A DNA stretch of 53,567 bases from NCBI RefSeq assembly GCF_001949145.1, contig NW_019091359.1:640997-694563 (forward strand). The letters are read 5' to 3'. The stretch is from Acanthaster planci (Eukaryota > Echinodermata > Asteroidea > Valvatida > Acanthasteridae). The translations under genes and the position numbers were made by a program. Below the pieces are notes generated by a model that was given only the letters and a program-made list of their open reading frames with translations, searched no databases and had not been told where the DNA came from. Within the stretch, counting starts at the first letter, position 1; each line of letters starts with the position of its first letter. Shown here piece by piece: positions 23,401-33,549 of the stretch.

Positions 23401-23625
23401 ACTTAGGCGTGGGAGAGTCTATACCCGTGAAATCTAACTCGTCGTTATAGTTCGATCTTTGAGAATTTTATAATTTGGATTTATGCCGATTAGACGTTTG
23501 ACACCAGTCGTACAAAGTCCAAGAGCCGCGCATATTGCCCAACGTATGCATTCGCAATCGTTATTTTTAATATTTACGACCGCCTTCTTAATTTTAATGC
23601 TCGATGAGGTGGTCGAGTTGTTCAA
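20490..23625 (-). pseudogene. Polinton/viral-type family B DNA polymerase, AT-rich lineage (fossil)
   Basis: Near full-length but broken by many frameshifts and stops. In order on the minus strand: an N-terminal INIK/CIRW-type block (23625-23434), a Cys-rich finger near 23170, exonuclease motif I YADFES near 23000, a Cys4-type cluster and RDHCHIAGEYRGAAHNWCN, then exo II HNLENYDAH (22837-22028). Next come polymerase motif A region YLDENKLYG (21942-21625), the LHDLYNSFPLAPE block (21571-21347), motif B near 21190, motif C MYTGTDS (about 20916-20901), and a C-terminal PLDTKR ending at 20490. Motif C has Gly where the family usually has Asp (YTDTDS). Base composition is clearly more AT-rich than the adjoining PolB, so this is a separate lineage. 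It is protein-primed-type PolB by family. It cannot be functional as read. Confidence 0.85.
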
Positions 23626-25535
23626 AGGTGACTCTGTACTTGCTCAGCAACAGTTCATACGTAGCCTCTAAGATAGCAAACAAGTGGTCCATCATCTCAC
23701 TCACCATCTCACTCGAACTACCTGTTGTCACGAAGCATACTGGTTCCTCGAAGTTCGGCACGTTACTTGCCACGCTGCAACTCAATACTTCGTGGCGATT
23801 TTCCCACGTACGTTTTACGCCTGGCCGTTGGAGTTGAGTTGGCACCCTTTGAAAGTAGGACTCGAAATCAAACGTGGCACGGTACGGGTATATACGATGA
23901 TCGCGAAGGACATTTACACCAAGATCAGTCAGTTTGTCAAATACCGTTTGAGGTAGATGGTACGCACCACCTGGAAACTTATGTTTGACATTCGATTCAC
24001 ACGTGATTTCGTGGCGGTGCAAATTGTAAGCCTTATTAAAACACTGACCACACTTTACGCAAGCGTACGATTTGCTATANNNNNNNNNNNNNNNNNNNNN
24101 NNNNNNNNNNNNNNNNNNNNNNNNNNNNNNNNNNNNNNNNNNNNNNNNNNNNNNNNNNNNNNNNNNNNNNNNNNNNNNNNNNNNNNNNNNNNNNNNNNNN
24201 NNNNNNNNNNNNNNNNNNNNNNNNNNNNNNNNNNNNNNNNNNNNNNNNNNNNNNNNNNNNNNNNNNNNNNNNNNNNNNNNNNNNNNNNNNNNNNNNNNNN
24301 NNNNNNNNNNNNNNNNNNNNNNNNNNNNNNNNNNNNNNNNNNNNNNNNNNNNNNNNNNNNNNNNNNNNNNNNNNNNNNNNNNNNNNNNNNNNNNNNNNNN
24401 NNNNNNNNNNNNNNNNNNNNNNNNNNNNNNNNNNNNNNNNNNNNNNNNNNNNNNNNNNNNNNNNNNNNNNNNNNNNNNNNNNNNNNNNNNNNNNNNNNNN
24501 NNNNNNNNNNNNNNNNNNNNNNNNNNNNNNNNNNNNNNNNNNNNNNNNNNNNNNNNNNNNNNNNNNNNNNNNNNNNNNNNNNNNNNNNNNNNNNNNNNNN
24601 NNNNNNNNNNNNNNNNNNNNNNNNNNNNNNNNNNNNNNNNNNNNNNNNNNNNNNNNNNNNNNNNNNNNNNNNNNNNNNNNNNNNNNCGCTTGCGATGACA
24701 GATGGTTCTTCGAAAAAACGCACATTATTGTAGCAGGGATGAAAATACCACTGCTCACCGGTAGATAAGTGGCGCAAAACCAAACCAAACGACACATTGA
24801 CTTTCACCCGTCGGTGAAGTCGATGAAATACTGCCCTTAAGGCAGCCTCTATATCAACAGGTGCCCCAATACTTCGCGATCCAATAAGTCTAAAATTATA
24901 TGTGTCCTGCACTGGACGGTCAGTTGCATGGCGAGTTCGTATCGAGGCCCAATGTTCATGCAGGAAACTGTTCAGTTCATGATCTTCCTCATCATCAGCT
25001 CTGGTAACTCTCTCCACTGGATAGAGTCACGAGTCCCCCAACATGGGGTCAGCAAAACGAGGAGGATCGCATTGAGTAGGAGCTTGGGGTACCGGAGGCG
25101 CAGCCGGGGGAGGAGATGCCGGCGGTAGGGGAGGTACTGGAGAAGGGTTTTCTGGTGTGTCAGGCCGGTGAGCAGTTCTGATGTGGCGTCTCAAGTTATC
25201 TCGCCTAGTGAATGTTTTGCCGCAGGTCTCGCACGTGAAGGGTTGCCTGGGGCCTTGTGCTAGTGGTGCCAGTGGTTGTGCCGCAACTGGCTGGTTCGGT
25301 GCATCTCGTTGCAGGGGGCTCGTTGGTGATGCCTTAAACTGTCGCGCCGACCAAAAATCTTGTCGCACTGCTGACATCTGAAAGTGTTTGTAGCAGGTGC
25401 ATCTTGGACATGACGCAGTCGTCTGTGCCTGTTCATGGCGAACTTCCGCGTGAAGGTTTTCTCGCAGTCAGGACAGGCGTACCGTGCACGGGGAGCTGGA
25501 GCAGGTTGTCCGACAACTGTGTCGATATTTTCATC
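23594..25535 (-). pseudogene. zinc-finger plus PolB N-terminal region of a Polinton (interrupted by N gap)
   Basis: Reading minus from an acceptor-like TTTCAAG at 25536: two C2H2 fingers (CPDC...H and CQQC...H, 25490-25330), a frameshift, then a third finger CETCGKTFTRRDNLRRHIRTAH (about 25240-25170). A Pro-rich linker, an in-frame TGA near 25028 and the ELNSFLHEHWASIRT block (25017-24687) follow, up to the gap. After the gap a further Cys/His finger and FPGGAYHLPQTVFDK lead to exonuclease motif I TFDFES. The frame ends at 23594, where the AT-rich PolB begins. The block matches the N-terminus of the Polinton PolB at 49999-53567, so it is Polinton-derived. Whether the fingers belong to the same protein is inferred from the shared frame either side of one stop. 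Confidence 0.75.
24080..24686. other. assembly gap (607 N)
   Basis: A run of N of 607 bases inside the zinc-finger/PolB region. ORFs called across it are not real. Confidence 0.99.
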
Positions 25536-26324
25536 CTTGAAAGAACGGAAAATGAAAGAAAAAAAAGGTTAATATATATAAACATATACGCGACGCCCTC
25601 CGAAAATGAGAGTGCGGGGCGTGGGGAACGACGCTGCGTGGGGAAGCGACGCCAAAATGAGAATGATGACAATATCGTCTCATTCGGATTACGATGAAGT
25701 GAAGTCGATCTGCTCTAAATTACTGGTATTGCTTCCCGTGGAAAAGTGTTCTTGGTTTCATTAAATTATCTCAACTGCATTTTGAAACTTAAATTCTGAT
25801 ATTTCATCCGAGACACTAAGGTGCCCTTATTTATTTTCATATTCCTTTTACATACGCTCCACATTCGTTTTTTTCTCATGTTCAAATACTGATGCGATGC
25901 CATGTTTATGTAGTTTCCACATTTATATAAAACTCCTAGAAAATATCAAATTAAGAGTTAAAATAATGAAGTTTACGCCAACATCATCACAAACTAACAC
26001 ACTGAAGAATTTCTCATTTTTTTCATTTTCTCATTTATTGATTTATTTAGTGAAAACACTGATTCAAAGAATTTACAACTTGACCCACCACCTTAGATTA
26101 ATCAATATCATTAAAACTGCTTGAAAACATGAAAATAATTAGCTCAATTTGGGGACAGCAACCAATTCGAAAATTGATTAACATGTACGAACTGAAATCT
26201 AGAAATTCTAACTGTTACGATAGGTCATTTCAAGAATTACTCTATAAGATCAACTGCGTGCTGAACAAGGTCACTAGTGTGGTTGAAGAAAGGAGAGTAA
26301 AAGGAAATGGCAATGTCTGTGAGA
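25536..26324. other. AT-rich spacer, no gene seen
   Basis: Between the zinc-finger frame and the PC4-domain gene. A GC-rich patch at 25590-25680 (GGGGCGTGGGGAACGACGC-like) is followed by AT-rich sequence without supported ORFs. The patch may be regulatory or a Polinton edge, but no terminal repeat could be paired. Confidence 0.5.
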
Positions 26325-27056
26325 TCACTCCATCGCCTCTTCGAAATAATCTTGCACAAAATCATCAATACGGCACTCGGGGTTCATACCAAAGAACAGG
26401 CATGCGTGGTCCCACTGACTCGTCCAGTCCTCCTCGCATCCTTGGCAGCCTTGTTGGTCTTGCGCCTGATATACTAACTTAAGTATCTCGTCCGTGATGA
26501 GCTTGGTTAGGATGCGCTTAGTTAGTCTTCTCACCCTTGCCCTTCGATCGGTGATGGGTCTTATGTGCAGGATCTGTGACGTGTAGAAGAAAACAAAATT
26601 GAGAGCGTGAGCGCTGATATTCCACGATGATTTAGACCATGCCTATGGCCTCGGTGATTGCCTTACTCTGCTCGGTCACCTTCATCCATTCTTCAGCCGT
26701 CAAATTTAGTCCCTTCTTTCCCGCCAGTAGTTCAGTTTTGTCCGGGTTGAAATAATATTCTCTGATGTTCACGTACACTTGCCCTGGAAACGCTTGACGT
26801 AAACATACCGCTCACCTCCGATTGGCAACCTGACGGCATCCATCTCGTTTTCCTCTCCGTCAGCATCTGGGTTGAGCTTTCTCCTCTTACCACCACGGTC
26901 CTCGTCAGCATCTGGGTTGAGCTTTCTCTTGCTCCCAACTTTTCCCTTCACAAATGGGGGCTGGGTGAAATCCGCAGAGCCGGTCAGCTCTGCCATGGCA
27001 GCTTCCAACAAGTCCACCGAAGGCCCAGCGTTCGCCTGACTCTCTTCCCGTTGCAT
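26325..27056 (-). pseudogene. PC4 (p15 transcriptional coactivator)-domain gene, two exons, one frameshift
   Basis: Exon 1 (27056-26638) begins MQREESQANA and has an acidic/Ala-rich N-terminus, two basic KRKLNPDAD / KRRKLNPDAD repeats that look like nuclear signals, then a PC4-type ssDNA-binding domain: YVYVKRFQGK, VNIREYY, LLAGKKGLNLTAEEW. One base is missing between the QGK and YVNIREYY strands (near 26775), which breaks the frame. A 64-bp intron (26637-26574; acceptor CACGTCACAG) leads to exon 2 (26573-26325). Exon 2 is in matching phase and encodes a basic helix, a CxxC then D-W...H-x-C cluster (CQGCEEDW, HACLFF) and an acidic end. The donor GTCTAA is weak, so exon 2 might instead be a separate small gene. 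PC4 domains bind single-stranded DNA. The association with the neighbouring PolB is inferred from position. Confidence 0.7.
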
Positions 27057-27423
27057 TGGTTGTTCGGTCGGGATGGACCACTGGCTAACTCGGGAGAAAA
27101 TATTGTAGTAATATGGCCGCTTCTCAGTCGTGCTGTAAGCTTCTCGCCAGCCTTTTTTTCACTTGGATATGGGTCAACTTTTTCGCACAGTCAAACGGTT
27201 CCCTTTCCAAATCACAAGTTGGGGAAGGTGGAGGTACACTAGGTCCTGGTAGAGAGTCCATCATTTGTTTCTGGTAGGATTGTTATCTGTTCAGTCGCTA
27301 GCGTAGGTAAACATTGCATTTTGCTTTAGCTAGTTATAAGTGTCCTAAAGATAAATCATATCAGTAATTTTGTTCTAATTCATTGTATTCGATCTGCGAA
27401 GCTCAATAAAATTTTTTAAACTG
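27057..27423. other. no gene seen
   Basis: 5' flank of the PC4-domain gene; no supported ORF. Confidence 0.5.
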
Positions 27424-27485
27424 TATATTGCCCACTGACCACTTAAGGGATGTTCTGGTGAGTCCCGGTTGGTTTTAGGCACCAT
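27424..27485 (+). repeat. 60-bp motif shared with 45469-45530 (inverted)
   Basis: The segment includes GCCCACTGACCACTTAAGG and CCGGTTGGTTTTAGGCACC. Its near reverse complement is at 45469-45530, just upstream of the DIRS-like RT, with similar flanking AATAAA-rich sequence. It is probably the conserved end of a mobile-element family. Confidence 0.65.
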
Positions 27486-27949
27486 ATGTCGTGTTTTATT
27501 TCCCGCCATTTTCGTATTTATCTATTTTCTGTATTATATTTTATATATTTGTTTTCTCGCCAGTCTCCCTCCTCTCCCTAATCGCCACTTCGTGGCTCAA
27601 AATGGAGACCCTCCGTTCCTCCGGGTCTGTAGCGTCCACTTCGTGACTTCGTCACTCGTTCCCAAACTGGCTAAGGCCAGTTCATCACTACCGTGAGGTA
27701 ACGCCCACCACGCCACTACGTGGCTCGGCTTGAGTCCCTCTGTTCCTCCGGGACTCTACTCAACCCGAGACATCGACACCTGATATAAACACCCACCTGA
27801 CAACTCAATTTATTGGCTCAGACCAGACCGACGCGTAATGGACACGGGTGGCCTTGAGTGCTGGTTTAATTTCCTTTGGCAATGAGCTTCAAGAGCATTG
27901 ATTTTTGAGTAGCATTCTGACAGAATGATTGATTGATGAACTACAACCT
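27486..27949. other. repeat-derived, no gene
   Basis: C/T-rich sequence with repeated CACTTCGTG / CACTACGTGGCTC motifs and CCTCCGGGWCT repeats (27560-27780). Looks like the body of the element whose end is the 27424 motif. No coding frame is supported. Confidence 0.4.
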
Positions 27950-28760
27950 TATATCAGCACTTGAAACTTGGACATCATGGGTAATACAAGAGTAATATTG
28001 CTTGAACTTCTTTTTGTCTTGATCACTGCTGTAGTTACTGGTGTTGAAGATGACTGGGTTATTCATGTCAACAATCTGGTCCTTCATGAACTTGTTATAG
28101 ACAGTGGCTTTTTTGGGGTCTAATTAGTTTGCAGTGTATGTACTTCGGGAACTTTGCCAAAGAAATAGCACTGATGTGAATTTTGTTGATGTAGAGACGA
28201 CACTTTGTAGACTAGTTTCCAAAATTATGAGAGTTGTAAGCCAAGTCACCGAAGCAGCAAAGGCTGGGGGAAAACATCTGCAGTTGGCCAAGTCAAAGTT
28301 GTGGAAATCCACATATGCAAGTACTCTTGGGGGTGCAAAGAGAAAAATTCACCATGAGATTAAAAGTGAATGGAAAAGGCAGAAGTCTAATAGTTGAAGA
28401 AAAATACACAAAAGGCCAAAGAAAAAGCGGGTAAACTGAAAAGGCTAGCAAATGATGCAATGACCAGTGTAACTCGGGCAAGAAGGTTGGTAAACAGTCT
28501 TCTTAAAAGAAGAATATCCCGGAAAAGAAACGCCGTAAGAAAGGCTGCCTACTGCACCAGCCGGTTAAGCCAAGGAAAAGGTCACTGTCTCTAGAGATGC
28601 AGTACGTGTGGGACCTCCTCGGTAGGATGGTCTTTTCCCAAAGCAGTTAATGGTTGCGAATGGATATGGAAATATTGTTGAATTTGTGACACTAAATTCA
28701 TCAGCGGATTTAGAATCCAAACCCACAATAGACCAAATGCTATTTGTGTAAGATCTCTAT
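27950..28760 (+). pseudogene. unrecognised decayed ORF, possibly 5' part of the YqaJ-PHD gene
   Basis: Broken frames with a strongly basic, Ala/Lys/Arg-rich character (28134-28397, 28394-28594). No domain is recognised. The region is separated from the YqaJ-like remnant by a non-LTR retrotransposon on the same strand, so both may be halves of one interrupted gene. That link rests on position alone. Confidence 0.25.
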
Positions 28761-28834
28761 AGCATATCAAATTTATTCTACTAAGAACTTGTTCTGTCAT
28801 GTGCTCAACTGCCTTTATACTCAAACATGAACTG

Positions 28835-29935
28835 CTCGAGCAGGCAGAAATTCATATGGATTGTTTTTGAATATTTATAAATCCAAGGCTATGCTTTTTA
28901 AATCACCAAAGAACAAATCTCATAGTTTTAATATTATACTCATCAGTGATGTTTTAGAGACAGTCAGTGAATTGAAATACCTTGGTCTTCTGCACTGTTG
29001 GAATCTAAAGTGGAACAAGCATATAGATGCCTTGTGTAACAAAAACTTGGTATGCTTAAGGGATTCCGTCAAGTTGTTAACCAATCAGCCCTGCAGATAC
29101 TCATTAACACTCTCATTCTTCCCCACCGTACATTACTGTCTCGCAGTCTGATGCAATCCCTCTGAAAAATATCTTAGAATGATTTGGATTCTTCAAAACT
29201 GGGCGGCCAGACTAGTACTAGGCTGCCAAACTCAAGATTTTCATATTGTTGATTTGCTTGTCAAGCTTGGCTGGATGAATATTAATCAACGTTAATGTGT
29301 ACTTTCATGCCACTTTGATATAAAACTGGATCACCTAACTCCTCAGTATTTGTCTTCCAAGATCCATTCTCATTTACAAGCTTATTCCTGCATCATCCAC
29401 TTCAAGTACCATAATATTGTGTAGACTTTAGCCAACACTAACTATGGCAAGCATTTATTCACATTCTCTGGTGGCCATATCTGGAATGACCTCCTATTAA
29501 ATATAAAAGAATCTCGGTCAACATCTCTCTTTAAGCACAGTCTTAAGCAGCATATTCTAAACAATATTTTTGTTGGAAATCAGGATGTTTTTGTTTTCTG
29601 TTATTCCTCTTTGATTTTAATGACACAACTTTGACGCAACCACTTTTGAACTCAATCTTTATAATTGTTATACAATTCACCTTCTAACATGAATTGATTC
29701 TAGTTCTTATCTGTATATTTTCAGGAAGCTGAAGACGTGTTTAGATGTTTAAGTAAAGCCCATTTTCCCGTATTCACCGTGCTATGTTTGCTTTTGTTCT
29801 TATTTATTTGTACATTTGTAATTATGTGTAAATTTACTTTGAAGTTTTGATGTGAGGGATCTTTTAGAAAGCATTTTCAGTTAAACTGAAAGCTCTACCG
29901 TCGTTAAAGATTACAATAAACAAAAAATAAATAAA
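28835..29935 (+). mobile_element. CR1/Jockey-like non-LTR retrotransposon, 5'-truncated and decayed
   Basis: Starts in the RT C-terminal region: NIYKSKAMLF, LKYLGLLHCWNLKWNKHID (28861-29151), frameshifts, then the typical ORF2 end GKHLFTFSGGHIWNDLLLNIK with a basic SLFKHSLKQHIL helix (about 29440-29560). A 3' UTR ends in an AATAAACAAAAAATAAATAA-type tail (29915-29935). Many stops. The YADD motif is upstream of the truncation and absent. Confidence 0.8.
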
Positions 29936-29944
29936 AGTCAAGCA

Positions 29945-31145
29945 TTTTTTGTCATTGTGGACTGAACAACAGAAAGACAGGGTGACTGCAAGTGTGGTTG
30001 GAGATTGCATTGGGACTGTGAATGATGATGGCACTCTCTACAGGCATTCCCATGAGGCTAGAGAACTAGAATACTATGGTTCACCTTGATCGACAGCCCA
30101 CATTTGGTATAAAATGCAAGAACTAGTGGCCAAGAAGAAGTATGGCTTGCATGGCATAGACTCCATTACTAACACAAATGTGACCCACTCTGTAAAAATG
30201 AGTCTTAAGCTGCGGGAGCCACTTTCTGAGTTTTCCTTTGTATTGGAAAGCACAAATTGAGCTTTTTGTTTGATGTATCACTCAGTTTGGCATCCTGATA
30301 AAAGTGGATACTCCATGGTGACAAATGCTGTGGGTTCCTGTTGATTTACAAGGTGCAAAATTATTCTAAAGGACTTTCACTCCAAAGTGGCTCTGGTGAC
30401 TTAAGACTTGTTTTAGCAGAGCGGGTCACAAATGTGTTTGTTGTGATGACATACAGTGGGACTTTGGATAAGGCCATGTCACTGCCTCTCCTGATGGCAT
30501 TGTGAGATGCAAAAAATGTGTAACTGGTCTCTTGGAGAGCAAGAACTCATACACATAAACTGCCTGGCAATGCAAAATTGTCAACTAAAGAAAGGTTGTT
30601 GCCTCACTATGGAGAGTGGGGCTTTCAAACTGAGATGCTGCCACCAATATTGCACTCAGTCTTATGCAAGTACAAAATGTGGTGTAAAGGATACAGGTGA
30701 TGTGACTTTGTTGTATGAACTGTGACTAAGTCTGACATCTTCGTTGAGCGTACAGTTTGAAGAGTATATCGCTATACAGCCCACACTCTATACTTTCTTA
30801 ATGAACAGAGTCATAGTTGAGCTCTCAAGAAGGGGCCATCCACAAAGTTGTTGTTGACAAATCTGTCTGCAAAGTGATAGATTCGATTCTAGCTTGTATT
30901 GATAAGAGTAGACCATCGCCATGCACTATGTAGCTTATCCTTGTAGGGTTTGTAATGAGGAATGTGAGAGTGATCCAGGAGAAGATGGCTGTACCAGGAT
31001 TGGCTCAGGCTGTGATGTATCTAACTGCTTCTTCCACCTTTGCTATTGGCATTAAGCATCAGAAGGATTTCTGAAGTAAAGAAAAGCAGCATGGAATTGT
31101 AGTACATGCAACTCCAAAACAAAGGGCAAGAAGGGGAACAGCAGT
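29945..31145 (+). pseudogene. decayed YqaJ-type nuclease with PHD-like finger
   Basis: Several frames carry pieces of one protein. SPDGIV then GLLESK (about 30490-30545) fits the D...E-x-K nuclease core of YqaJ-type (lambda exonuclease-like) enzymes. Downstream, CDFVV and DIFVERTV (about 30690-30760) match the block after the YqaJ core. Near 30940-31120, CRVCNEEC, a Gly-Cys-Asp turn, CFFH and a final WNCSTC form a C4HC3 pattern like a PHD finger, with a lysine-rich end. Many stop codons. YqaJ-PHD proteins occur in animal mobile elements by my recollection, but the assignment rests on short motifs. Confidence 0.5.
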
Positions 31146-33077
31146 TAAGGGCTAGTTAAGTACCTGTATTCATGTAATTACATGTGAATTATGTAAAGCT
31201 TTACTAAGTTCACATCAATTAAACTTCGGTTGCAAAGTACAGCTCGGATCTTGAGGTACATGTATTTTTACGCCCCTGTAGAGTGAACATAAAATCCAGA
31301 ATCACTTTGAACTCATAAAAAAGACAATAAGGGTACAAGTTTTTTAGTTTACATTCTAAATGGACAAAACATTGGTTTATTTCATGTTTCTCTTCACATC
31401 TGTAGAAATAATACATGTACAAATAAAACTCATTAAGAGGCCATTTGGACTTCCCAAATTCTATGTGCCTTGTTACGACAGGAACCTTGCATTGTTAAAG
31501 AGTGGAAAACTTTTAATAACAAAGACTTTCAACCTGCTTTTTTGTTGCTGTAACAGGAACCCTGTATTAATAGTGCTCTTCTTATTTAGATTAGACTGTT
31601 TGCACAAAGTAAATGTCGCTACCTGATGTTACGTATATTACATACAGTGAAAGCTCCATCAGTCAATTCTGGTAACTCAAAACTCATGTTACCGGTAATT
31701 AATTCAACAAACATTCCAATGTCTTCAGTAATAATAACATAAAACCTGCTTAATTACTGAAAAATCTTAAATTTTGAACTTGTGCCCTTGGGGTTTGACT
31801 TAACAAGGTATCACTGCCATTGTCACAAGTACATTTATGTCCTTTCTCCACTAATTTACTAAATTATCTGCCAGTGTTATGGTAGCCTGTGATTTAATTA
31901 CTGAAAATTTTTGTCAGCATTTTGAAGTAAGACTTTAAACATGTTAATCATTCTCTTTGAATGTTAAGGAATATTCATCAAGCAGGCTCTTGTTCTGGTG
32001 GGACATATCCAACTGTATGCGCAAACGGTTAAAAAACAAAGTTTTTCTTCAAGTTCATGTTTAGTTACTTCGCATAGTAGTAAAAGTCACATGACAGATT
32101 GAAACACAGTGACTCGCACCTACTTGTTCAGGTGGGGCTTGTTTCCAATGGTAACTTTGAACGATAGATACACATGGTGGATAGTTGACAAGCATCCCAA
32201 GGAATTTTTCTGGGCCCACAGATGGCAAGTTTTGGGCAAGCGTGCCCCTGGTCTATGGCAAGTGTGCCAAACTTGTTTCTTAAATTAAAGGAAAACAAAA
32301 TAAATGGATGGGTGACCTGAAATGCCCAGAAAACCGAAAAACACTTGTGGTTATGCATATTGTCTAATGTGTTTTAGAGAATATTATTATTCTCAGTGTG
32401 TTGAATTTGTCTTCTCAAACTCACATTCAAGACAACTTTTTCTTAAAAATCAGATGGCTACCGATATGTTGAGTTCATTACTGCTTCTTTTAAAACAATT
32501 TCAGCTCTGTATAGAAAACATGATGCTAGATAATGATGGGCAAGTACTTCACGAATATAACAAGGGTGTCATTTTTTTCTGCCAAAGTGAACACCTACAG
32601 ATAAATGAGTCTTGTGAAAATATTCAAGTCACAATAACTTGAAAATACCCCTGGTGTTTTTATGGGTCTTATACATTTTTACACAGCTCTTTATTTCATT
32701 TGTTTCCAACAAAAATCTGGAGAAATGGTTTCAAAATCAGATTTTACCTGTAATAACTGTACGGTTGACACTTTTTTAAAAATCAAATCTGCAGCATATT
32801 GATCTAGTGCATGTGTGCTATTCTGAACTAAGTGGTGCACAAAGGCACGGGAGTGAACATACAATCCCCATTCCGTTACATTTGAGTGAGTGGATTTATG
32901 AAAGTCTGGAACCAATTACTGATGCAGCAGCCTCAATTGGCCTCGAATTGGAGGGTATTTTAATTGGCAATGGTTTCAGGGTTGCTGGACCACTGAATTA
33001 TTTGCGCTATCGCCATCTATTGGTTCTATCCCTTGACATGCAGTACACGTAGCGGTTACTTGCTGGGGCATGTCCTT
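31146..33077. other. no gene recognised
   Basis: AT-rich sequence. The small ORFs (31360-31626, 32322-32642, 32807-33052) have no recognisable domains or repeats. No RNA gene was seen. Confidence 0.5.
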
Positions 33078-33223
33078 TGTAATGAGACTACGAATGACCT
33101 CTGACCTGTACCGTCTGTATACCGTATTGTCAATGTCAGCCATGAACATGTAGCAGGAACAAAGCACATGCTGAGTGTCTGGACACTGTGTCTTTCTTAT
33201 GTCTGTCCCAGGATGTCATCACA
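33078..33223 (+). repeat. 5' LTR of gypsy copy A (146 bp)
   Basis: Begins TGTAATGAG and ends CATCACA, and matches the 41255-41400 LTR at 142 of 146 positions. The presumptive poly(A) signal reads AACAAA here against AATAAA in the 3' copy. The flanking bases (TCCTT before) do not match those after the 3' LTR (GTGGT). Confidence 0.9.
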
Positions 33224-33243
33224 TGGTGGCAGCAGCATAAGTG
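33224..33243 (+). promoter_or_regulatory. primer-binding site, tRNA-Leu type
   Basis: Immediately after the LTR, TGGTGGCAGCAGC starts with the TGG expected opposite tRNA CCA. Its first ten bases are complementary to the 3' end of animal tRNA-Leu acceptors, from general knowledge of that tRNA. Confidence 0.6.
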
Positions 33244-33548
33244 ATCGATGTACAACATGAAGACGCAAAATATATAGCCCAAATGGACTGTGCTAGGCTA
33301 TATTCTGCGTGGCCAAATTCACGCTCTGTCGCGTACATGTCTCGTGTGTCACTACCGCTCGAGGCCCTAACGCTGCATCGCCGGTGCATACACTAACTAC
33401 ACCGTACTTTACACGCGTAGACTGTGCATCGCTACACATACGAGTGCAACGTGTGTCACGCTGGGGTAAGCACCAGTCGCCTGTATACACAAGTAACATG
33501 GCGGAGTCTAATTTTAGTCATGCAATACCGCATCCGACAATGGACTAG
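33224..33548 (+). mobile_element. gypsy copy A: 5' UTR and first gag codons
   Basis: The UTR is followed by ATG at 33498 and 16 codons identical to the gag start of copy B (35669), then a TAG at the position of a Trp codon in copy B. It ends at the single n (33549). The 33423-33547 stretch is duplicated at 35593-35718 with a few differences. Confidence 0.85.
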
Positions 33549-33549
33549 G
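33549..33549. other. single n: contig join
   Basis: Gypsy sequence stops and DIRS-like sequence starts exactly here, which suggests a scaffold join rather than natural contiguity. Confidence 0.8.

Noticed and set aside
24055-25017. Long ORFs across 24080-24686
   Set aside because: They run through N bases and carry no information in the gap; only the real ends were used.
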